From contig DIHI01000087.1 of NCBI GenBank assembly GCA_002420085.1, positions 86,796 through 111,007 of the forward strand: a DNA stretch of 24,212 nucleotides, given 5' to 3'. This stretch comes from Lysobacterales bacterium UBA5700. Its GTDB lineage: Bacteria > Pseudomonadota > Gammaproteobacteria > Xanthomonadales > Xanthomonadaceae. The position numbers were made by a program, and so were the translations under genes. A model generated the notes under the pieces. The model did no database searches, was not told the origin of the DNA, and was given only the letters and a program-made list of their open reading frames with translations. Of the stretch, positions 7,677-16,625 are shown piece after piece (the first letter of the stretch is position 1; each line of letters starts with the position of its first letter).

Positions 7677-9559
7677 CGCCGGACCGCCGCCAGCAAGGTC
7701 TGGAACAGGGTGTCGGCGGTGCCGATCACCTGGGCCGCAGCCTGATACGCCTGCTGGAAGCGCAACAGGTTGGCGGCTTCTTCATCGAGGTTGACGCCGG
7801 AGATGGCCTCGCGTTCGGCCGAGATGCCGGCCGATATCTGCGCCTGGGCAGCGCGAGCCAGATCGACATCGCGGGCGGTGGCGCCGATCGCGACGGTCAT
7901 CCGATCGAGCCCGGCGGTGATCGACACGGTGCCGGCATCGAACAGGCCGAGGTCGCCGAATTCGGCCAGCCGACGAATGTTGCCGTTGTCGCTGCTGCCC
8001 GGACCGCGCGGCACGACCTCGAAGCGATCGCCGGCCTGGACGCTGCCGTCCAGACGCAGGCGGAAGCCAGGACCGGTGATGCCGGCCGCCGGGTCGTAGG
8101 CGAATGGCCCGGTGCCGTCGAGGGTGTAGTTGCCGGCATCGGTGAACACGATGCTGTGTGTGCTCAGGAAGCCGGCGGCGCCGACATCGAGGATTTCAAG
8201 ACCGGGTCGGGCGCTGCCGAGGTTGCCGAGATCGGCCGAGGCGGCCAGGGGCGTGGCCGCCGCGATCCGGCCAGGATCGGTGATCGCCACGGTCATCGCC
8301 GAGCCGGCGCCGGAGGTCGGTCGAACCAGGAAGCGATCGCCGGTGGCCGCGCTGCCACTGACCTGCACGGCCAACCCGGCGACCCGCAGGGGATCACCGG
8401 CGGTGCCGCTGCCGGTCACCGGCAGGGCGACCGTGCTGCCGCGTTCGCTGGCGGTCCACAGGCTGCCGTCGAAGCGCAGCACCAGGTCGGTCAGCGGCAG
8501 CGCCTGGGGGTCGGCGACCGTGGCCGCAAGGGTCGCGCTGCCGGTGTTGCCGGAATGGCCGGTGACCCGTGGGGCGATTGCCGTGAAGAACGGTCCGCCG
8601 AGCGTGCCGAGTGCGTCGAGTCCCTGGGCATGCTGGGCATTGACCGCTTCGGTGATGCCAATGGCCAGTCGGCCGAGTTGGGCGAAGCTCGGGTCGAGGC
8701 CGGTGCGGCGGAATTCGATCAAGCCGCCCAATTCGCCACCGACGGCATTGCTGCCGAGGCGGATGGTTGCACCCTGGGACTGGATGGCCGGCTCCAGCCG
8801 CTCCGGCTGGTACGGATCGGCGATCGTGGTCAGGCGCTGGGTCGTGCTGCCGACCACCAGCGCCTGACCGCCCAGGGTGAACACGTTCAGCGCGCCGTCG
8901 TCCTGGAGCGCCGTGGTCACCCCGATCAGACCGCTCAGTTCGGTTGCCAGACGGTCGCGCTGGTCGAGCAGATCGTTCGGTGGCTGACCACCGGAGCGGC
9001 CGAACTCGCGGACGATCTCGACATTGACGCGGGCAATCTCGCTGCTCAGGCGGTTGACCTCATCGATGCCGCCGATCAGGCGGCCATTGATCTCGCGATC
9101 GAGCGCCTGCAATTGCCCGTCGAGGGTGTGGAATCGGTCGGCGAGACTGCCGGCAGCGCTCAGCAGGGCGTCGCGTGCGGCGTTCGAGGCCGGTTGCGCG
9201 ATCAGCGCGCGGCTGGCGGTGATGAAGTCCGACAACGGGCCGTTGAGGCCGGTGCCGGCGTCGGTGAACGTGCGATCCAGGCGCGTGGCCAGACCGGCCA
9301 GTTGATCCAATCGGCCGGTCTCGGCGGCGCCGTCGAGCAGACGGGCGAACACGTAGGCATCGGCCTGACGAACCACCGAGGTGGTCTGCACGCCGGCCCC
9401 GATGAAGCCGGCGCCATTGGTCTGACCAGGCAAGTTGGCGAATTCGACCCGTTGCCGGCTGTAGCCGGGGGTGTTGGCATTGGCGACGTTGTGGCCGACC
9501 GTGGCGAGCGCCCGTTGGAAGGCGAGCAGGGCCGAGGTTCCGGTCGAGAGCAGGTTCAT
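7673..9559 (-). CDS. flgK: Flagellar hook-associated protein FlgK (HAP1)
   Basis: FlgK forms the first adaptor layer on the hook tip. The 628 aa protein opens with MNLLSTGTSALLAFQRALAT and VGHNVANANTPGYSRQRVEF, the rod/hook-family N-terminal motif. It closes with ISGVNLDEEAANLLRFQQAY followed by QAAAQVIGTADTLFQTLL, the matching C-terminal D0 helix. The large middle (about 330-530) is Gly/Thr-rich beta structure, and the protein is longer than E. coli FlgK (547 aa). It starts 4 nt after the flgJ stop and overlaps flgL by 4 nt. It is exported by the flagellar type III system, so no signal peptide is expected and none is seen. Confidence 0.97.
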   Translation of the reverse strand: MNLLSTGTSALLAFQRALATVGHNVANANTPGYSRQRVEFANLPGQTNGAGFIGAGVQTTSVVRQADAYVFARLLDGAAETGRLDQLAGLATRLDRTFTDAGTGLNGPLSDFITASRALIAQPASNAARDALLSAAGSLADRFHTLDGQLQALDREINGRLIGGIDEVNRLSSEIARVNVEIVREFGRSGGQPPNDLLDQRDRLATELSGLIGVTTALQDDGALNVFTLGGQALVVGSTTQRLTTIADPYQPERLEPAIQSQGATIRLGSNAVGGELGGLIEFRRTGLDPSFAQLGRLAIGITEAVNAQHAQGLDALGTLGGPFFTAIAPRVTGHSGNTGSATLAATVADPQALPLTDLVLRFDGSLWTASERGSTVALPVTGSGTAGDPLRVAGLAVQVSGSAATGDRFLVRPTSGAGSAMTVAITDPGRIAAATPLAASADLGNLGSARPGLEILDVGAAGFLSTHSIVFTDAGNYTLDGTGPFAYDPAAGITGPGFRLRLDGSVQAGDRFEVVPRGPGSSDNGNIRRLAEFGDLGLFDAGTVSITAGLDRMTVAIGATARDVDLARAAQAQISAGISAEREAISGVNLDEEAANLLRFQQAYQAAAQVIGTADTLFQTLLAAVRR

Positions 9560-9563
9560 GGCA

Positions 9564-10682
9564 TCAGGCCCTTGCGGTCGATGGCGATTGGCCGATCCGC
9601 GCCAGTGCGCGGGTCAGGGTCGGGCCGTTGGCGATCGCTTCCAGTTTTTCGGCATAGCGGGGGTCGGTGGCATAGCCGGCCTTCTGCAAGGCATGGGCGA
9701 AACGGGCGCCGTCGCCGCCGCTGGCCAGAGCATCGGCATAACGCGGGCTGGTCTTGAGCAGGTTCACGTAGTCGCGGAAGCTGTCGGCCGGCGAGTCATA
9801 GGCGCGGAAATCGGCACGGGTGGCGGTGAAGGCGCCATTGACGAATTCCTGGGTGGCGTGGGTACCGCTTCGACCGTGCCAGCCGCCGCCGGTCTTGATG
9901 CCGAACAGGTTGTAGCTGGTCCGGCCATCGCTGGCACGCGGCAGGTGTCGGCCCCAGCCGGTCTCCAGGGCGGCCTGGGCGACCAGGCTGCGCGCCGGGA
10001 CGCCCAGTTCGCGGGCGGCCCGTTCGGCCTCTGGCCAGATGCGCGCCACGAAGTCCTCGGGACTGTCCGGCCGGGTCGCCGGTTCGGTAACGGTCGCGTG
10101 GGTGGTGATCGGGCGGGTCGCCGGGGTCGCTGCCGACGCCGGCAGCGGACTGCCGCCCAGGACTCGCGTCGGTCGGCGGCTCGGATCGGCCGTCGCGAAC
10201 CAGTCATCCACGCCGGGGTCGGTCGCGACCGGCGACCGGCCACTGCTCCGGTCGCTGCCGACATCCGCGCCGGCAACGCGATCGCTGCGGCTGCCGGGAT
10301 CGAGCGCCAACAGATTGCGCCGGTAGCTGTCGAGGGCGAAGGAACCGCCGATCGGCGCAACCGGGTCACCGGTCGCACGCCGGGCTTCGAGTTGACTCTG
10401 GATCAGCGAGCGCAGGCCAAGGCCACGTCCGCGTCCGATCAGTTCGGCCAGGTGCTGGTCGTGCAATTCGCGGAAATGCCCGGACTGGCCGGGGAAACTG
10501 CTGTCCGGGTCGAGGGCGGTCTGGCGCATGGCCCGAATCAGCAATTGAGCGAAGGCCCCCTCCAGGGCGCGCGCGGCTTCGGCGGCATCGCTGCCGGCGG
10601 CAGCAGCGCGGCTCGCGCTGGCCATGGCCGGCGGCGCCATGCTCGGCAGCGGCAGGCCGATCGGGGCGAGTGGATCGCTCAT
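9564..10682 (-). CDS. flgJ: Rod-cap / peptidoglycan hydrolase FlgJ
   Basis: FlgJ caps the growing rod and opens peptidoglycan in the periplasm so the rod can cross. Starting at MSDPLAPIG (10682), the protein is 372 aa. A rod-binding N-domain (about 30-100, including ALEGAFAQLLIRAMRQTALD) is joined by a Pro/Ser/Arg-rich linker (about 105-208) to a GH73-type glucosaminidase domain. QAALETGWGRH carries the likely catalytic Glu240, FRAYDS the second acidic residue (Asp296), and YNLFGIKTGGGW is the family motif. The start is 1 nt after the flgI stop; a longer open frame upstream overlaps flgI and is not used. It has the dual-domain form typical of gamma- and betaproteobacteria and is longer than E. 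coli FlgJ (313 aa) because of the linker. Confidence 0.95.
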   Translation of the reverse strand: MSDPLAPIGLPLPSMAPPAMASASRAAAAGSDAAEAARALEGAFAQLLIRAMRQTALDPDSSFPGQSGHFRELHDQHLAELIGRGRGLGLRSLIQSQLEARRATGDPVAPIGGSFALDSYRRNLLALDPGSRSDRVAGADVGSDRSSGRSPVATDPGVDDWFATADPSRRPTRVLGGSPLPASAATPATRPITTHATVTEPATRPDSPEDFVARIWPEAERAARELGVPARSLVAQAALETGWGRHLPRASDGRTSYNLFGIKTGGGWHGRSGTHATQEFVNGAFTATRADFRAYDSPADSFRDYVNLLKTSPRYADALASGGDGARFAHALQKAGYATDPRYAEKLEAIANGPTLTRALARIGQSPSTARA

Positions 10683-10683
10683 C

Positions 10684-11778
10684 TCAGATGACTTCCAACT
10701 CGGCGCGCAGGGCTCCGGCGCGCTTGAGCGCTTCCAGGATGGCCACCAGATCGCCGGGTGCTGCGCCGACTTCGTTGACCGCGCGGACGATGTCTTCGAG
10801 CGAGGCGCCACCGGCAAACAGGAACATGCGATCACCGCCGGCCTGTTCGACCGCGACCGTCGATTGCGGCACCACCACGGTCTCGCCGGCCGCGAACGGG
10901 GCCGGCTGGCTGATCGCCGCCGATTCGGAGATGGTCACCACCAGGGAGCTGTGCGCCACCGCAGCCGGGTAGACCTTGACCTGACCACCCATCACCACCG
11001 TCCCGGTGCGGGCATTGACCACCACCTTGGCGGCTGCCTGACCAGGATCGATCTCGATGGCTTCGACCCGTGCCATGAAGGCGATTCGGGCGCTGGCTTC
11101 CGTTGGCGCCGGCAGGGCGATCGAGACCGCGTCGAGCGCGCGGGCGGCACCTGGGCCAAGGGTGCGTTCGAGCGCTTCGACCACGCGGGCAGCGGTGGTG
11201 AAATCCGGTTGATTGAGATTGAGCACCAGTTCGGCGCTGCTGGCAAAGCCGCTGGCCAGGCTGCGTTCGACCTGGGCGCCATTGGGGATGCGCCCGACGC
11301 TCGGGACATTGACCGACACCCGCGAGCCGTCGCGACCAGCCGCGCCGAAGCCGCCGACCACCAGATTGCCCTGGGCGATGGCATAGACCTCGCCGTCGGC
11401 GCCCTTCAACGGGGCCATCAGCAGACTGCCGCCACGCAGGCTGCCGGCATTGCCGATCGATGACACGGTCACATCGATCGCCTGACCGGGCTTGGCGAAT
11501 GCCGGCAGTTCGGCGTGGATCGCCACCGCCGCGACATTCTTCAACTGTGGATTGACATTGGCCGGCACGGTCACGCCCAGCTCACTGAGCATGGTGCGCA
11601 GGCTCTGGACGGTGAATGGCGCTTGCGAGGTCTGGTCGCCTGTGCCGTCGAGGCCGACCACCAGGCCGTAACCAACCAGGGGATTGCCGCGAACGCCGGC
11701 CACCGAGGCCAGATCCTTGATCCGCTCGGCCGAGGCCGGCAGTGCCAGCAGCAGCAAGGGCAGCAGCAGGGCGCGCAT
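10684..11778 (-). CDS. flgI: Flagellar P-ring protein FlgI
   Basis: FlgI assembles the periplasmic P ring around the rod in the peptidoglycan layer. The 364 aa protein carries a Sec signal peptide, [17 protein letters not shown], with likely cleavage after Ala17 before [20 protein letters not shown]. That sequence is the conserved mature start of FlgI. Other hallmarks are [53 protein letters not shown] and the C-terminal [19 protein letters not shown]. The length is normal for the family. It starts 1 nt after the flgH stop and ends 1 nt before flgJ. FlgA, its periplasmic assembly chaperone, is encoded divergently at 18265-19026. Confidence 0.98.
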   Translation of the reverse strand: MRALLLPLLLLALPASAERIKDLASVAGVRGNPLVGYGLVVGLDGTGDQTSQAPFTVQSLRTMLSELGVTVPANVNPQLKNVAAVAIHAELPAFAKPGQAIDVTVSSIGNAGSLRGGSLLMAPLKGADGEVYAIAQGNLVVGGFGAAGRDGSRVSVNVPSVGRIPNGAQVERSLASGFASSAELVLNLNQPDFTTAARVVEALERTLGPGAARALDAVSIALPAPTEASARIAFMARVEAIEIDPGQAAAKVVVNARTGTVVMGGQVKVYPAAVAHSSLVVTISESAAISQPAPFAAGETVVVPQSTVAVEQAGGDRMFLFAGGASLEDIVRAVNEVGAAPGDLVAILEALKRAGALRAELEVI

Positions 11779-11779
11779 G

Positions 11780-12532
11780 TCAGAACGGCATCCAGCCGGA
11801 ATTGAAGAACCGACTCAGCCAACCCTGGGCATTGGCGGACGCCAGCGCGCCGCGACCGGCGTACAGGATGCGGGCATCGGCGACCCGACTGGAGTCGATC
11901 CGGTTGTCAGTACCGATGTCGGCGCTGCGCACGATGCCCTGGAAGCGGATCAACTCATCGCCCTGGTTCAGTTGCAGACGCTTCTCGCCCTGCACGATCA
12001 GATTGCCGTTGGCCAGGCGATCGACCACGGTGACGGTCAGGCTGCCGGTGAGCTGGTTGCTCTGGTCGCTGCTGCCATCACCATCGAATTCGCGTTCAGC
12101 GGCGATCTCGGTGTCGAAGACGTTGCCGCCGCCCAGGCTCGGCGCACGGCCGGCCAGCAAGGGCACCGACAGGCTGGTGTCGCTGCTCTTGCTGGTGCTG
12201 GTGCTGGCCCGGCTGCTGGCATTGGTGCGCTCGCTCAGGACGATGGTCAGCAGGTCGCCGGGGTAGCGCGCCTTGTCGTCCTCGAACAGGCTCATGCCTG
12301 CGCCGGCGCGGTAGATCGCACCGTCGCTGGCTGGTGCAGCCGTGTAGCGGGGCTCGACGGTCGGCGCGGTCGGCGGCTGCCAGGGTCGGTGCAGGGCATC
12401 GCCGCCGCCGCAGCCGGTGCCGGCCAACAGGCCGACCAGCAGACCGACTCTCAGGATCGGAGCGGGCAGCGGTTGCTGGGCGATCGCGCGGCGCGACCGA
12501 TGAGCCGGCAGGAAGGCATGGCGAGTGATCAT
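11780..12532 (-). CDS. flgH: Flagellar L-ring lipoprotein FlgH
   Basis: FlgH forms the outer-membrane L ring. The 250 aa protein has an unusually long N-region before a hydrophobic stretch ([15 protein letters not shown]) and a probable lipidated Cys41. The lipobox is imperfect, with Gly rather than Leu/Val at -3. The mature part has family motifs: [58 protein letters not shown] and [20 protein letters not shown]. No ATG or GTG start was found between the annotated start and the hydrophobic segment, so the 40-residue leader stands unless a rare start is used. It begins 7 nt after the flgG stop with no clear Shine-Dalgarno sequence, suggesting coupling to flgG. Confidence 0.95.
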   Translation of the reverse strand: MITRHAFLPAHRSRRAIAQQPLPAPILRVGLLVGLLAGTGCGGGDALHRPWQPPTAPTVEPRYTAAPASDGAIYRAGAGMSLFEDDKARYPGDLLTIVLSERTNASSRASTSTSKSSDTSLSVPLLAGRAPSLGGGNVFDTEIAAEREFDGDGSSDQSNQLTGSLTVTVVDRLANGNLIVQGEKRLQLNQGDELIRFQGIVRSADIGTDNRIDSSRVADARILYAGRGALASANAQGWLSRFFNSGWMPF

Positions 12533-12539
12533 GGTGATA

Positions 12540-13325
12540 TCACAGGTTCTGGTTGAGGAAGGCCAGCATCTGGTCGGTGGTCGAGATCGCCTTGGCGTTC
12601 ATTTCGTAGGCACGCTGGCTCTCGATCATCGCGATCAACTCCTCGACGACATTGACGTTCGAGCTTTCCAGCGCACCCTGCGCCAGGGTGCCGGCGCCGG
12701 CCAGGCCGGGGGTGCCGGTCTGCGCCGGACCGCTGGCGGCGGTCTCCAGAAACAGGTTTTCGCCGCGTGCCTGCAAGCCGGCCGGGTTGACGAAATCGGT
12801 GACCGTGAGCTGGCCGACCTGCACCGGCTGGGCCTGTCCGGCCAGTTGCACGGTGACCGTGCCGTCACTGCCGATGCTGATGCTCTGCGCGCCCTCGGGA
12901 ATCTGGATGCCAGGCTGGATGGCATAACCGGCATTGCTGACCAGTTCGCCCTGGGCATTGATCTGGAAACTGCCGTCGCGGGTGTAGGCCGGACTGCCAT
13001 CCGGCAGAAGCACCTCGAAGAAGCCACGGCCGTTGATGGCGATATCGAGGGCATTGCCGGTCTGGAGGACATTGCCCTGCTGGAAGGATTTGTCGGTCGC
13101 GACCACCCGCACCCCGGTGCCGACCAGCAGGCCGGTCGGCAGTTGGGTCTGCTGTGAGCTGGCCGCGCCGGGCTGGCGGGTGTTCTGGTACAGCAGATCC
13201 TCGAAGCTGGCGCGCGAGCGCTTGAAGCTCGTGGTGTTGACATTGGCCAGGTTGTTGGCCACCACCGACATCCGGGTCTGCTGCGCTTCCAGTCCGGTCT
13301 TGGCGACCCAGAGGGCTTTGTTCAT
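12540..13325 (-). CDS. flgG: Flagellar distal rod protein FlgG
   Basis: FlgG makes the distal rod, the drive-shaft section crossing the peptidoglycan. The 261 aa length matches E. coli (260). The N-terminus [20 protein letters not shown] with [20 protein letters not shown] and the C-terminus [20 protein letters not shown] followed by [20 protein letters not shown] are classic rod-family D0 motifs. [21 protein letters not shown] is also conserved. GGAG (13336-13333) lies 7 nt before the ATG. A near-perfect sigma-54 promoter in the 96 bp gap from flgF (13369-13384) indicates that flgG starts a separate transcript, flgGHIJKL, in addition to any read-through from flgB. Confidence 0.98.
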   Translation of the reverse strand: MNKALWVAKTGLEAQQTRMSVVANNLANVNTTSFKRSRASFEDLLYQNTRQPGAASSQQTQLPTGLLVGTGVRVVATDKSFQQGNVLQTGNALDIAINGRGFFEVLLPDGSPAYTRDGSFQINAQGELVSNAGYAIQPGIQIPEGAQSISIGSDGTVTVQLAGQAQPVQVGQLTVTDFVNPAGLQARGENLFLETAASGPAQTGTPGLAGAGTLAQGALESSNVNVVEELIAMIESQRAYEMNAKAISTTDQMLAFLNQNL

Positions 13326-13368
13326 GGCGGTTCTCCGGTCGAATCGGGTTCGGGGTCACGAGCGCTGC

Positions 13369-13384
13369 TGCAAGTGCTGTGCCA
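13369..13384 (-). promoter_or_regulatory. Sigma-54 promoter upstream of flgG
   Basis: On the minus strand, TGGCACA (13384-13378), 4 bp, then TTGCA (13373-13369) gives TGGCACA-N4-TTGCA with the required GG-N10-GC spacing. This is essentially consensus. The predicted transcript start is near 13358, a leader of about 33 nt that includes the flgG ribosome binding site. Confidence 0.88.
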
Positions 13385-13421
13385 GTGCCGAACCAGCGCG
13401 GTGTCGATCACGTACCGGCGA

Positions 13422-14162
13422 TCACCGGCCCATGCGCAACAAGCCGGTGCTGGCCTGGCCCAGACGCTCGCCGTTCTGAATCAGCTTGACCTGCATCTCG
13501 AACTGGCGTGCCAGTTCGATCATCTCGACCAGGCTGCGGGCGGTATCGACATTGCTGCCCTCGACCGCGCCGACCGTGACTGCCGATCCGGATGCCGGTG
13601 GCAAGGGCTGCTCACTGCGCATCAGGCCGTCCTCGCCTCGGCGCAGCAGGGCGGGATCGTCGGCCCGGAACAGCCCGAGCCGACCGATGGTGGCGACGGT
13701 TTCCGGCCCCTGGCCGAGCGGCAGAATCGAGATCGTGCCATCGCTGGCGATTTCCAGCGCCGCATTGGGCGGGATCGCGAGCGGGCCGTTGTCGCCCAGC
13801 ACCGGTACCCCGCCGGCCGTGGTCAGCAGGCCGGTTTCGGTCAGACGCAGGGCACCGGCTCGGGTGTAGGCGGTGCCGCCGTCGCGCGCCTGCACCGCCA
13901 GCCAGACGTTCGGATGGGGCGCCACATCGAGCGGATTGCCGGTCTGCACGATCGGCCCCGGACTGGCATCGAAGCCGGGGACACGGGCAACCGCGTCGAT
14001 CCGGGTCGGCAGACCGACGCCCGGCACCCGAAAGGTCTCGGTCTCGACCCGCTCGGCCTTGAAGCCGACCGTGTCGGCATTGGCCAGGTTGTTGGCGACC
14101 GTCGCCTGGGCGCGCAGGGTTGCGCCGGCGCCGGTCATGATCGTGTACAGGCCCTTGTCCAT
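13422..14162 (-). CDS. flgF: Flagellar proximal rod protein FlgF
   Basis: FlgF is one of the proximal rod subunits. The 246 aa protein is near the E. coli length (251). It begins MDKGLYTIMTGAGATLRAQA followed by TVANNLANADTVGFKAERVE, and ends with the D0 helix VEGSNVDTARSLVEMIELAR then QFEMQVKLIQNGERLGQAST. LDVAPHPNVWLAVQARDG replaces the more usual 'DVAINGxGFF' rod motif; this variation is common in FlgF. A GGAG at 14173-14170 lies 7 nt before the ATG, only a few bases after a strong hairpin (14180-14202). The 139 bp gap from flgE is the longest between genes of the flgB-F group. Confidence 0.95.
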   Translation of the reverse strand: MDKGLYTIMTGAGATLRAQATVANNLANADTVGFKAERVETETFRVPGVGLPTRIDAVARVPGFDASPGPIVQTGNPLDVAPHPNVWLAVQARDGGTAYTRAGALRLTETGLLTTAGGVPVLGDNGPLAIPPNAALEIASDGTISILPLGQGPETVATIGRLGLFRADDPALLRRGEDGLMRSEQPLPPASGSAVTVGAVEGSNVDTARSLVEMIELARQFEMQVKLIQNGERLGQASTGLLRMGR

Positions 14163-14179
14163 CGAGACGCTCCGGAAAG

Positions 14180-14202
14180 CTCGCCGTCACTGCGACGGCG
14201 AG
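14180..14202 (-). repeat. 9-bp perfect hairpin directly upstream of the flgF ribosome binding site
   Basis: CTCGCCGTC (14180-14188) and GACGGCGAG (14194-14202) are exact reverse complements around a 5 nt loop. On the minus-strand transcript the stem ends 6 nt before the flgF GGAG and is followed by CTTTCC, too short for a normal U-tract. It may affect flgF translation, mRNA processing or partial termination. Confidence 0.5.
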
Positions 14203-14266
14203 GCCGCCGGACGCCGAGCGTGCGCCGAGGGGGTGGCCGTACACTCGGAGCCGGCGTGACGGGTCG

Positions 14267-14295
14267 GCCCTGGCCTGGCGCAGGCCAGCCAGGGC
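14267..14295 (-). repeat. Strong inverted repeat just after the flgE stop
   Basis: CTGGCCTG (14270-14277) and CAGGCCAG (14281-14288) form a perfect 8-bp stem with a 3 nt loop. Flanking GCCC/GGGC bases allow an alternative longer, bulged stem. It begins about 14 nt after the flgE TGA. No T-tract follows, so it looks more like a 3'-end stabiliser or processing barrier than a Rho-independent terminator. Confidence 0.5.
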
Positions 14296-14301
14296 GTGCA
14301 A

Positions 14302-15519
14302 TCAGCGGATGTTCAAGGCCGCCTGGGTCACCTGATCCTGGGTGGTGATCATCTGGGCATTGGCCTGGAAATTGCGCTGGGCGACGATCATGTTGACCAG
14401 TTGCTCGGTCAATTCGACGTTGGAGCCCTCCAGGGCGCCCGACTGGACCAGTCCGAACGAGGCCGAACCCGCCGCACCGCGCAGGGCCTGACCGGACTCG
14501 AAGGTCTCGGCCCAGGCGTTGTCGCCGAGCTTCTGGAGACCGGCCGGATTGCTGAAGGCGGTCATTGCCACTTGGCCCAGGGCGGTCGAGCGGCCATTGG
14601 TGAAGCGCGCGAACACCACGCCCTCGGCGTTGATGTCGAGGCCGACCAGACGGCCGGTGGTATTGCCGTCCTGACTGAGCAGATTGACCGCGAATGCCTC
14701 ACCGAACTGGGTCGAGTCGGCCAGGTTGAGGGTCAGATTGATCGGCGCTGCCCCGGTCGCTGGAACCCACCCCGGCAGGGTGATGTCGCCGGTGGCCGGT
14801 GTGGTCAGGGCGCCGCTGTCGGAATACTGGAGTGTCTGGGCGCCGCCAACCGCCGTGCCGTCGATGTAGGTGCTGACCTGCCATTCGTTCGGGTTGGCGG
14901 TCTTGACGTAGTACAGGGTGGCGACGTGGGCAACCCCGAGCGAATCGAACACGGTCAGCGAGGTGGTGTGGTTGTAGCTTTCTGCATCGTTCGGGTCGAA
15001 CGGTGCCACCGCCGGCACGCTGGCATCGGCCGGCAGGTTGGTGCCGATCTCGGCGCGGGTGGTCGCGACCGGGGCGTTGTCGCCGAGTGCCAGCCGCAGA
15101 TCGTTGGTCCGACCGGTGTCGAAACCACCGGTGGCATTCGGCGGAAACACCTGCAGGCGGTGGCCGCTGGGATTGACCACGTACCCGTCGCGATCGGTGC
15201 CGAAGTTGCCGGCCCGGGTGAAGACCGGCGTGCCACCATCGGAGAGGGTGAAGAAACCATTGCCGCTGACGGCCAGATCCAGACTGTTGCCGGTGAATTC
15301 GATCGTCCCCTGGCCGAACTGCTGGGCGACATTGGCGACCCTGGCACCGGCACCGACCTGGAGCCGACCGACCCCGAGTGGCGACACCGAGAACACGTCG
15401 GCGAATTCGGCACGCGACTGTTTGAAGCCATAGGTGTTGGCATTGGCGATGTTGTTGGCGGTGACCGAGAGATCGGTCTGGGCCGCATTGAGGCCACTGA
15501 GGGCGGTGCGGAACGACAT
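14302..15519 (-). CDS. flgE: Flagellar hook protein FlgE
   Basis: FlgE polymerises into the hook, the universal joint. The 405 aa length matches E. coli (402). The N-terminus MSFRTALSGLNAAQTDLSVT and ANNIANANTYGFKQSRAEFA, the internal DLAVSGNGFFTLSDGGTPVF, and the C-terminus ALEGSNVELTEQLVNMIVAQ with RNFQANAQMITTQDQVTQAA are clear family features. AGGAG lies 9 nt before the ATG. The hook-cap gene flgD precedes it by 27 bp. The gap after it holds two hairpins that could raise the stability of the upstream message, which would suit a protein needed in about 120 copies; that is inference. Confidence 0.98.
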   Translation of the reverse strand: MSFRTALSGLNAAQTDLSVTANNIANANTYGFKQSRAEFADVFSVSPLGVGRLQVGAGARVANVAQQFGQGTIEFTGNSLDLAVSGNGFFTLSDGGTPVFTRAGNFGTDRDGYVVNPSGHRLQVFPPNATGGFDTGRTNDLRLALGDNAPVATTRAEIGTNLPADASVPAVAPFDPNDAESYNHTTSLTVFDSLGVAHVATLYYVKTANPNEWQVSTYIDGTAVGGAQTLQYSDSGALTTPATGDITLPGWVPATGAAPINLTLNLADSTQFGEAFAVNLLSQDGNTTGRLVGLDINAEGVVFARFTNGRSTALGQVAMTAFSNPAGLQKLGDNAWAETFESGQALRGAAGSASFGLVQSGALEGSNVELTEQLVNMIVAQRNFQANAQMITTQDQVTQAALNIR

Positions 15520-15546
15520 GGCGGTGTTCTCCTGGCGGACTGTGGG

Positions 15547-16203
15547 TCAGCCGAACCGGCGCACGTCGGCGAGCGACGCACGGCCGAGTCCGGCCAGATT
15601 GAGGATTGGTCCCTGGGCGGTCAGCGACACGCTGTCGATGCGGGTCGAAAGGTAGGTCGGTACGGCCAGCGTCTGGCTGCCCTGGGCGAAGCGGGCGGCG
15701 ATCCGATAATCGCCGGCAGGCAGGGCCTGGCCGGTGTCGCCGAGCCCGTCCCAGGTGAATGCCAGCGGTCCGGCGGCATCGGCTTCGACGGTGAAGCGGC
15801 GCACGACCGCCCCGCCAGCATCGGCGATCTCGATCGTGATCGGTCCGGCCGCCGGTGCCTCGACCTCGCCGGACAAGCCGCCGTCCTCGGACAACCGGAA
15901 ACGATCGCCGGCCACCAGCACCGACTGACCGACCAGGGCGGCCGCTTGCAGGGTGCGGTCGCTGTCCACCCCCGACACCAGGGCCGCGAAGCTGGCATTC
16001 AGCGACTCGATGCCCTGGACCGTCGAGAACTGCGCCAACTGGCCGAGGAACTCGTTGCTGGCCAGCGGCTTGAGCGGATCCTGGTTCTTCAGTTGCTCGG
16101 TCATCAGGCGCAGGAAATCGTCCTGTCCAAGCTCGCGCTTGCGCTCGACCGGCCGGGCGGTGAGGCCGAGTTCGGCCAGCAGGGGTTGGGTTTCGATGCT
16201 CAT
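15547..16203 (-). CDS. flgD: Flagellar hook cap / assembly protein FlgD
   Basis: FlgD is the transient scaffold at the tip of the growing hook, later replaced by FlgK. The 218 aa protein (E. coli 231) has the conserved N-terminal export/cap region, QDDFLRLMTEQLKNQDPLKP followed by ASNEFLGQLAQFSTVQGIES. A C-terminal beta-domain carries FTWDGLGDTGQALPAGDYRI, typical of the FlgD Ig/Tudor-like fold. It starts 9 nt downstream of the last base of the flgC stop with only a weak GAG as Shine-Dalgarno sequence, so coupling to flgC is likely. No unusual residue loss is seen. Confidence 0.96.
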   Translation of the reverse strand: MSIETQPLLAELGLTARPVERKRELGQDDFLRLMTEQLKNQDPLKPLASNEFLGQLAQFSTVQGIESLNASFAALVSGVDSDRTLQAAALVGQSVLVAGDRFRLSEDGGLSGEVEAPAAGPITIEIADAGGAVVRRFTVEADAAGPLAFTWDGLGDTGQALPAGDYRIAARFAQGSQTLAVPTYLSTRIDSVSLTAQGPILNLAGLGRASLADVRRFG

Positions 16204-16211
16204 GGTCGATC

Positions 16212-16625
16212 TCAGCGGTTCATGTCGAGCGTGGCTAGGGCCAGCTCCTTGGCGGTATTGAGGATCTCGACGCTGTTCTGGTAACTGCGCGAGGCCGAGA
16301 TCATGTCGATCGTCATCGCGATCGGGTCGAGGTCGGGGACGTAGATGTAGCCGTCGCCATCGGCATCGGGATGACCAGGGTCGTAGCGACGGATCGGTTC
16401 GGCCTCGGAACTGCGAATCTCGGTCACCCGAACCCCATGCAGGCCGGCATCGGCCGCGACCGGATAGGCGCTGAAGACCGGTTGGATCGGCGTGTAGACC
16501 GCCTCCGGAGTGCCGGCGACATTCTCGACATTGGCCAGGTTGCTGGCGATGGTATTGAGCCGGGTCGATTGCGCATGCAGGGCCGAACCGGCGACTTCAA
16601 AGATCGGCAGGGTCGCCATGGTCAT
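16212..16625 (-). CDS. flgC: Flagellar proximal rod protein FlgC
   Basis: FlgC is a proximal rod subunit. The frame is 137 aa from the ATG at 16625, which overlaps the flgB TGA (ATGA), or 135 aa from the ATG at 16619. The shorter form begins MATLPIFEVAGSALHAQS and aligns best with E. coli FlgC (134 aa, starting MALLNIF); the overlap favours the longer form. RLNTIASNLANVENVAG is the rod-family motif, and the C-terminal helix DMISASRSYQNSVEILNTAK ends in LALATLDMNR. DPGHPDADGDGYIYVPDLDP is the FlgC signature. Neither candidate start has a strong Shine-Dalgarno sequence. Confidence 0.96.
   Translation of the reverse strand: MTMATLPIFEVAGSALHAQSTRLNTIASNLANVENVAGTPEAVYTPIQPVFSAYPVAADAGLHGVRVTEIRSSEAEPIRRYDPGHPDADGDGYIYVPDLDPIAMTIDMISASRSYQNSVEILNTAKELALATLDMNR

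Noticed and set aside
8156..9757. Plus-strand frame of 533 codons opposite flgK
   Set aside because: Composition is typical of a shadow frame and flgK is clearly the real gene, with start, overlap and family motifs intact.
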